The notes under the pieces are model-generated. The model saw only the letters and a list, made by a program, of their open reading frames with translations, had not been told where the DNA came from and searched no databases. Source: an uncultured bacterium (GTDB lineage Bacteria; Bacteroidota; Bacteroidia; Chitinophagales; Chitinophagaceae). From it: a stretch of 49,229 nucleotides of DNA. This document shows, in pieces, positions 44,400 to 49,229 of the stretch (the stretch's first letter is position 1; each line of letters opens with the position of its first letter). The translations under genes and the position numbers were made by a program. Location: NCBI GenBank assembly GCA_903826405.1, contig CAIKEH010000049.1, positions 1 through 49,229 on the forward strand, read 5' to 3'.

Positions 44400-45680
44400 A
44401 TGTCGTCAAAGAATTCCATAGCCTTCCACACCCTCGGTTGCAAGCTGAATTTCTCAGAAAGTTCAACCCTATCCCGCATGATGGAGAAGGAAGGTTTTGA
44501 GAAAAAAGGGTTTGAAGAAGAAGCTGATGTGTATGTGATCAATACCTGCTCTGTAACGGATAACGCGGACAAGGAATGTCGATACCTCGTTCGCCAGATC
44601 CAGCGTAGAGCCCCTTCGTCTTTTGTGGTCATCACCGGTTGTTATGCACAACTGAAGCCCGCGGAGATTGCTTCCATCCCCGGCGTGGACCTGGTCTTAG
44701 GTGCTGCCGAGAAATTCAACCTGCCCCACCACATCAGCTTATTGACCAAAGGAGATCCTGCACGCATCTGCAGTTGTGATATTGATACCGTCAGCGGATT
44801 CCATGCCTCCCACTCCATGGGTGACAGAACCCGCAGTTTCATGAAGGTCCAGGACGGCTGCGACTACACATGCTCCTTCTGCACCATACCCTTAGCCCGA
44901 GGCAAGAGTCGCAGTGACCGGATAGAAAATGTCGTGGAGCGGGCCAGGACGATCGCGGCAGAAGGCGCCAGGGAGATCATCCTCACCGGAGTGAACCTGG
45001 GCGATTTCGGAAAGGCGCCCGACGGGGATGTCCGCAGCGGGGAAGATCTCCATCAGCTGCTTCTTGCCCTGGATGAAGTGGAAGGCATCGAACGCTATCG
45101 GATCTCTTCGATTGAGCCCAACCTGCTGACCGACGACATCATCGCATGCGTTGCAGAAAGCAAACACATCATGCCGCATTTCCACATCCCCCTGCAGAGC
45201 GGCAGCAACCGGATACTGGGTCTCATGAAAAGAAGATATCAACGTGAACTTTATGCCCGTCGCGTCGAAAAAATAAAATCGCTCATCCCTCATTGTGCCA
45301 TCGGGGTGGATGTGATTGTGGGCTTCCCGGGTGAAGGAGAAACCGAGTTCAATGAGACAGTGGAATTCCTGCACGGACTGGATATATCCTATTTGCATGT
45401 ATTCACCTACTCGGAACGACCTAATACCCTGGCATACACGATGGACAAGGTGGTACCTGTTCCTGTACGTCAGGAAAGGAACAAGATCCTGCGCAATCTA
45501 TCCTATATGAAGAACAGTCATTTCATCACTCAGCATGATGGACAGACGCGTAAGGTGCTTTTCGAAAAGGCGGAACAGCATGGCATGATGGAAGGGTATT
45601 CGGATAATTATATTCGCGTCACCATCCCCTACGATGGGGCGATGGTGAATCAAGTGAAGGATTGGAAGATCCAACGATAA
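44400..45680 (+). CDS. mtaB: tRNA t6A37 methylthiotransferase MtaB
   Basis: A radical-SAM methylthiotransferase that converts t6A37 of tRNA to ms2t6A. The 426-aa product has the UPF0004 domain with cluster cysteines Cys14 (LGCKLN), Cys50 (INTCSVTD) and Cys81 (ITGCYAQ). The radical-SAM motif CxxxCxxC is at 154, 158 and 161 (DGCDYTCSFCTIP). The MtaB-type NTCSVTDNAD and a short C-terminal TRAM-like part support this over MiaB or RimO. The start at 44400 is supported by the promoter box 8 nt upstream. It acts in the cytoplasm; the next gene follows after 65 nt. Confidence 0.95.
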   Translation: MSSKNSIAFHTLGCKLNFSESSTLSRMMEKEGFEKKGFEEEADVYVINTCSVTDNADKECRYLVRQIQRRAPSSFVVITGCYAQLKPAEIASIPGVDLVLGAAEKFNLPHHISLLTKGDPARICSCDIDTVSGFHASHSMGDRTRSFMKVQDGCDYTCSFCTIPLARGKSRSDRIENVVERARTIAAEGAREIILTGVNLGDFGKAPDGDVRSGEDLHQLLLALDEVEGIERYRISSIEPNLLTDDIIACVAESKHIMPHFHIPLQSGSNRILGLMKRRYQRELYARRVEKIKSLIPHCAIGVDVIVGFPGEGETEFNETVEFLHGLDISYLHVFTYSERPNTLAYTMDKVVPVPVRQERNKILRNLSYMKNSHFITQHDGQTRKVLFEKAEQHGMMEGYSDNYIRVTIPYDGAMVNQVKDWKIQR

Positions 45681-45745
45681 TTAACATACCCTTTTACAAC
45701 CCATTTCCACCGTATTTCGTTTATATTAGTAGTGAGAAAAGAAAC

Positions 45746-46036
45746 ATGACAAAATTCCAGGTCAGCATAAAATTCGAGATGGACGACAATTTCATGTCGC
45801 ATGTGCCGGAGCACAGGGACCTCATCAACCAACTCATTGATGACGGGGTCATCGATCATTATGTCGTGACCATGGAGTCACAAAGATCCTGGATCACCTT
45901 CTCCGCTGAAAGCAAGAAAGAGGTGGAGAAGTACCTTAAAAAATCACCTTTGTATCCATATTGGACCTATGAGATCGAGGAATTGTTTGTGGTGGATGGG
46001 CACCAGTACAGATTGCCCGCACTGCAGATGAATTGA
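45746..46036 (+). CDS. Small conserved-looking protein of unknown function (96 aa)
   Basis: The start at 45746 (MTKFQVSIKFEMDDNFMSHV) is preferred; the frame is open to 45662 but that part overlaps the end of mtaB. The 96-aa product alternates predicted strands and helices: a strand, helix HRDLINQLIDDGV, strand HYVVTMESQRSWITF, helix KKEVEKYLKKSPL and strand EIEELFVVDG. This resembles a ferredoxin-like fold as in YciI or muconolactone-isomerase-like proteins. No catalytic residues can be named. It has no signal peptide and is 65 nt behind mtaB, perhaps in the same transcript. Confidence 0.75.
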   Translation: MTKFQVSIKFEMDDNFMSHVPEHRDLINQLIDDGVIDHYVVTMESQRSWITFSAESKKEVEKYLKKSPLYPYWTYEIEELFVVDGHQYRLPALQMN

Positions 46037-46142
46037 GGAAAATGGCTCATCGAAATGAACTCGATCCGCTGAACATTGTTCACCCGATCACCAACAGCAT
46101 CCCAAAGAACTCAATGCTCTAATAATAGAAACTACTTTCATC

Positions 46143-46979
46143 ATGATATCATCACCCTTGAACCATTTCAAACCTGCCCTCTTCCTGTTCGCACTGTCCT
46201 TTTTGTACCTATCCTCAGGAGCTCAGATAGCAGACAGTGCAATGCGTAAAGTGTCTTTGCAGGGAGTGGTCAATTTCCGCGATATCGGTGGATACAAGAC
46301 GAATGATGGCAAGCAGGTGGTATGGGGTCGGATCTACCGCTCTGGTGCGTTGAGCAGAACAACAGCTGCCGATCGGGAAGAATTATATAATCGCAGGATC
46401 ACGTCGATATTTGATTTCAGGAATTTGGATGAGGCGCTGAGCGGTCCGGATACCGTTTGGCAGGACGCAGTCTACATGCGTTGTGGAGCCGGCAGTGAGC
46501 AATTGAGCAATTGGGGAACGATCCTGAAAACGCTGACCACAGGCGACTCCTTACTCAACTCTTTTTATGGTTCAGTCGATTCCCTCGGCGCCCGATACAA
46601 GCCCTTATTCCAGAAACTGATGAACCAGCCGAAAAGGGAAGCCGTGGTCTACCATTGCAGTTCAGGCAAGGACCGCACGGGCATTGCAACGGCACTCATA
46701 CTTCATGCCCTGGGTGTCCCGGATGCCACCATCTGGCAGGATTATGAGGCCTCCAACTTTTATCGGCAACGGGAAAATGAAAGAGCGATAGCCGTTCTCT
46801 CTGCAAATGGATATCCCAGGGCCGTCGCGGAAGACCTGGTCGTCGTCAAACCTTCTTATCTGCAAACAACCTGGGATGCCCTGAACAAGAAATATGGCAC
46901 CATCGACAATTTCCTGGATAAGGAATTGGGGATGGGACCGGATCAGTTGAAAAAACTCAGGGAGAAGTACACAAAATAA
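46143..46979 (+). CDS. Secreted tyrosine phosphatase (Y_phosphatase3 family)
   Basis: A 278-aa protein with a signal peptide (about residues 1-27, ending LYLSSGAQ). The family start VNFRDIGGYKTNDG (43-56) and GRIYRSGAL are present, and the catalytic P-loop is HCSSGKDRTG (171-180), with Cys172 as nucleophile and Arg178. Acid/base residues may be in DFRNLDEAL. Relatives dephosphorylate phosphotyrosine or phosphoinositides, and some are virulence factors in pathogens; here a periplasmic or surface role is likely but the substrate is unknown. It converges on a Gfo/Idh/MocA gene. Confidence 0.92.
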   Translation: MISSPLNHFKPALFLFALSFLYLSSGAQIADSAMRKVSLQGVVNFRDIGGYKTNDGKQVVWGRIYRSGALSRTTAADREELYNRRITSIFDFRNLDEALSGPDTVWQDAVYMRCGAGSEQLSNWGTILKTLTTGDSLLNSFYGSVDSLGARYKPLFQKLMNQPKREAVVYHCSSGKDRTGIATALILHALGVPDATIWQDYEASNFYRQRENERAIAVLSANGYPRAVAEDLVVVKPSYLQTTWDALNKKYGTIDNFLDKELGMGPDQLKKLREKYTK

Positions 46980-47059
46980 AACCGGGACATTTTCTGCTAT
47001 CAACAGCCTGCTATACATGGGATTTCTCCCGCTGAATAGTCAGATGCCAAACAGAAAAA

Positions 47060-47091
47060 AGATTTATTAGGGATCCCTTTGAAATAAATCT
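47060..47091 (-). terminator. Intrinsic terminator of the Gfo/Idh/MocA gene
   Basis: AGATTTATT (47060-47068) and AATAAATCT (47083-47091) are perfect 9-bp arms around a loop containing the palindrome AGGGATCCCT. On the minus strand the stem is followed by a run of T (complement of the A-run at 47055-47060), 16 nt past the stop of the leftward gene. The stem is AT-rich, but the U-tract supports a terminator. Confidence 0.6.
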
Positions 47092-47106
47092 GGGATAAAC
47101 TGATGC

Positions 47107-48276
47107 CTACACCATCGGCCAGGGGAAGGTGGAGCCGAGTTCGACTTTTTTACCCGTGGCAGAGGAAGTTCTGGCACCTTCGATGATCTCCAGAACATGC
47201 AGGGCATGCTCGGCATTGATCCGCGGCTCGATACCTTTTATGATGGACTCACCCACGACCGTGGCACCCATCTGCCATTGAAAATCACCCGGATCCGGTT
47301 CATGAAGGGTGGCTGGTTTATCCCAGGAATCATCCAGCCATACACCATAAGTTTCCCAATCATATCCGATCATGCGCATGTTGGCCTTGTCTCCATAAAT
47401 CTGGATGGAATGCAACTGCTGGCCTTTGGCTTCATGCCCATGCGGATCGAAATAGTTGAACCCGCACATGACATGGCTGATGATACCCTTGCCGTGATCA
47501 AGGAGCAGGTGTGCATTATCCTCAGCCTCCACTTTGATGGTGCCTTTATCATCTACCGTCCTTTCGGGATTGACGATGCTGGTCATGGCCATCACCGATC
47601 GGGCCGGCCCTAACAGACCGGTGAGGGTTGCCATATTGTACACGCCCAGATCAGGCATGGAACCTCCGCCTTTTTCATAAAAGAAAGCGGACCAGGTGGG
47701 TCCGGTATGACCGTACTGACCGTGTGCACTGGCGATGCGGCCAAGCTTTCCTTCCTGAATCGACCGACTCATGAACGCGAATTGCGGACTCATCACAACG
47801 GCCGGTGCTCCCCAGAAATGCAGTTTCCTGCTCCGCGCTAATTCAAGCAGTGCCTTCCCTTCCGCATAAGTATTGGCCATGGGCTTTTCACTCCATACAT
47901 GCTTACCGGCGGAAAGTGCCTTTTTATTGAGTTCACCATGCATCTGCATGTCCGTGGTGGTCACCATCATGTCAAAAGGAACTCCTTTCAGCATGGCCTC
48001 AATATGGGGGTAGGTCTCTGCCCGGACATTGTATTTCTTCTTCTGCTCAAGCGCCCTCTCGTACTTGATGTCACAAAGTGCCACGATGTCGATCATGCTG
48101 GACCCTTGAAGGTTGGGGATGTAGCGGTTACTCACGCTGCCGCAACCGATGAGTGCCACGCGGAGTTTTTTGTCTGCACGTTGAACCGCCAAGCTTTCCA
48201 AAGAAGATAGCATGGCTGCAGCGCCTGCCATGGCAGATCGCTGCAAAAATTCCTTACGGGAGATGGATGTGGACAT
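47107..48276 (-). CDS. Exported Gfo/Idh/MocA family protein
   Basis: A 389-aa protein of the Gfo/Idh/MocA family with a Tat-like signal (SRKEFLQRSAMAGAAAML, Arg-Lys instead of Arg-Arg), so it is probably folded with its nucleotide before export. The Rossmann motif is VALIGCGSVSNRY, the EKP motif VWSEKPMANTY. In the active-site helix the usual His is Tyr (PDLGVYNMATLTGLLGP), as in an exported subgroup of this family. It is the gene downstream of a GH144-like glucanase fragment, 74 nt away, and both could serve the same glycan. Substrate unknown. Confidence 0.9.
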   Translation of the reverse strand: MSTSISRKEFLQRSAMAGAAAMLSSLESLAVQRADKKLRVALIGCGSVSNRYIPNLQGSSMIDIVALCDIKYERALEQKKKYNVRAETYPHIEAMLKGVPFDMMVTTTDMQMHGELNKKALSAGKHVWSEKPMANTYAEGKALLELARSRKLHFWGAPAVVMSPQFAFMSRSIQEGKLGRIASAHGQYGHTGPTWSAFFYEKGGGSMPDLGVYNMATLTGLLGPARSVMAMTSIVNPERTVDDKGTIKVEAEDNAHLLLDHGKGIISHVMCGFNYFDPHGHEAKGQQLHSIQIYGDKANMRMIGYDWETYGVWLDDSWDKPATLHEPDPGDFQWQMGATVVGESIIKGIEPRINAEHALHVLEIIEGARTSSATGKKVELGSTFPWPMV

Positions 48277-48350
48277 GGCTTTAAATTATATTTTTTGATG
48301 TTGTCTCAAGTTCATGGAACCAGATCAGTCCATAACTAATGAAAAAGACC

Positions 48351-49229
48351 CTATAGCTTGAGATATGGACTCCTGAATCCAAGCCTTACTAAACCTCGCT
48401 GTACATCGGGTATGTTCATGAATAGTTTCCAGAGCAGCTTGCTTCTGTAGTTCTCAATCATGACCACGATGGGACCCTGATCGATCGCTAAATGGGATCT
48501 GGCATACCAGTCGTGTTCGATGCTGAAACCATCCGTGAAACCATAGTCACTCCAGATCCTGTTTCCGATACCATAGTAAAAATAGCGCATCGCTTCCATG
48601 CTTTCCGCTGGGGTGAAGGGCATGGAGGATATCGCAGCGGTAGGCTGTATCACACCCAGGTCTACTTCCGGGCAATGTGCCACATACCCCTTATAGCTGT
48701 CCCCTGCCGTTAGTCCCCAACAATTCGCGCCGTATCCCTTGTATTTCTTCGGATTTTCCATGCAGTAGGCCCTGTTGATGAGCGTGTGGTTGCGCACTTG
48801 CTCAAAATAATCGATCCCCAGGCTATCCGTGAGACCGTTCGGATCGATGCCCTGAAAAGTGTATTGTTCAAAGAAAAGCGGACCGCCCTTGTCATAATTA
48901 CCCAAGGGCAAGCTCATCCCGTAATAGGTTTTCCCATTTCGGAATCCACCACTGCCCGTCCAGGTGGAATCATATACCGTTTTGGAAATGGGATGATAGG
49001 GAGAAGAGGCAGCCATGATGTATGTGATCAGGCATTCGTCCCATCCCCAGACGGGGAAGTTCATGTCGAAACCATTGTGCGGACTCCAGTGCCAGAAGAG
49101 ACGGTTGCTGCCATTGGTATGCCAGTTCCAGTTGGCCGCACCCCATATCTGATCTACCCTTTTTCGGAGGTATTTCTCCCGAAGGTCGTCGCCCTTGAAA
49201 TATTCTTTGGCACAGAGCAGGCCCATGCA
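48351..49229 (-). CDS. C-terminal part of a GH144-type beta-1,2-glucanase/glucoamylase-like protein, truncated by the window edge
   Basis: The frame is open to the last base (49229), so the N-terminus is outside the window; the ATG at 49226 is internal. The 292 codons present match the glycoamylase-like domain (PF10091) of GH144, with VDQIWGAANWNWHTNGSN, WGWDECLITYIMAASSP, CWGLTAGDSYKGY and an (alpha/alpha)6-barrel pattern. Characterised members, such as one from Chitinophaga pinensis, are endo-beta-1,2-glucanases; others in this domain family differ. It is expected to be secreted. It is followed at 74 nt by an exported Gfo/Idh/MocA gene. Confidence 0.88.
   Translation of the reverse strand, partial: CMGLLCAKEYFKGDDLREKYLRKRVDQIWGAANWNWHTNGSNRLFWHWSPHNGFDMNFPVWGWDECLITYIMAASSPYHPISKTVYDSTWTGSGGFRNGKTYYGMSLPLGNYDKGGPLFFEQYTFQGIDPNGLTDSLGIDYFEQVRNHTLINRAYCMENPKKYKGYGANCWGLTAGDSYKGYVAHCPEVDLGVIQPTAAISSMPFTPAESMEAMRYFYYGIGNRIWSDYGFTDGFSIEHDWYARSHLAIDQGPIVVMIENYRSKLLWKLFMNIPDVQRGLVRLGFRSPYLKL

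Noticed and set aside
1-49229. CRISPR arrays, insertion sequences, integrases and phage genes
   Set aside because: No regularly spaced repeats, transposase or integrase motifs or phage structural genes were seen on either strand.

Overview
The window looks like chromosomal DNA of a Bacteroidota bacterium, most likely of the Chitinophagaceae or close relatives. The pointers are a SprB-repeat/Ig-like surface protein at the left edge, a DUF2723 glycosyltransferase, a GH144-like glucanase fragment, lipoprotein and 'SAQ/FSQ'-type signal peptides, few Shine-Dalgarno sequences, and promoters of the TTTG-N19/20-TANNTTTG type (best case 29716-29746). No phage, insertion sequence or CRISPR array is visible. 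The lineage call is inference from gene content, not from a marker gene.

Left part (1-7914): a truncated repeat-containing surface protein (minus), a secreted amidohydrolase (minus), a 37-residue lipoprotein too short for usual gene calling, then a plus-strand pair made of a membrane-anchored di-heme DUF1549/DUF1553 protein and a Tat-type DUF1501 protein. This pair is typical of Planctomycetes/Verrucomicrobia (PVC) genomes.

Central block (7963-26333, minus strand): twelve co-directional genes with no gap above 71 nt, read from 26333 down to 7963 and converging on the DUF1549/DUF1501 pair across a 12-bp hairpin. They encode two PVC-type beta-propeller/cytochrome c proteins (one with a degenerate SGNH domain), a DUF4432 aldose-epimerase-like protein, a cupin, a ThuA-like protein, a ketose 3-epimerase with a complete metal-ligand set, a second xylose-isomerase-like TIM barrel, a Gfo/Idh/MocA dehydrogenase, two DUF1080 proteins, an M1 metallopeptidase, and a beta-propeller fused to an azurin-like copper domain. 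Together they look like a keto-sugar (3-keto-glycoside type) catabolic system combined with extracytoplasmic electron carriers. No sugar transporter or SusC/D pair lies in the block. A complete sialidase follows at 26628-27785.

Right part (28413-49229): mostly housekeeping and conserved genes. In order: tRNA-Lys(UUU) with a strong terminator, SAM hydroxide adenosyltransferase, DUF2723 glycosyltransferase, a VWA/AAA ATPase pair, an outer-membrane protein, murB, an NAD(P)-binding protein, priA, an acyltransferase operon with a DUF4258 protein, another envelope protein, a stand-alone AraC-type regulator, mtaB, a small alpha/beta protein, a secreted tyrosine phosphatase, a Tat-exported Gfo/Idh/MocA protein, and a truncated GH144-type glucanase running off the right edge.
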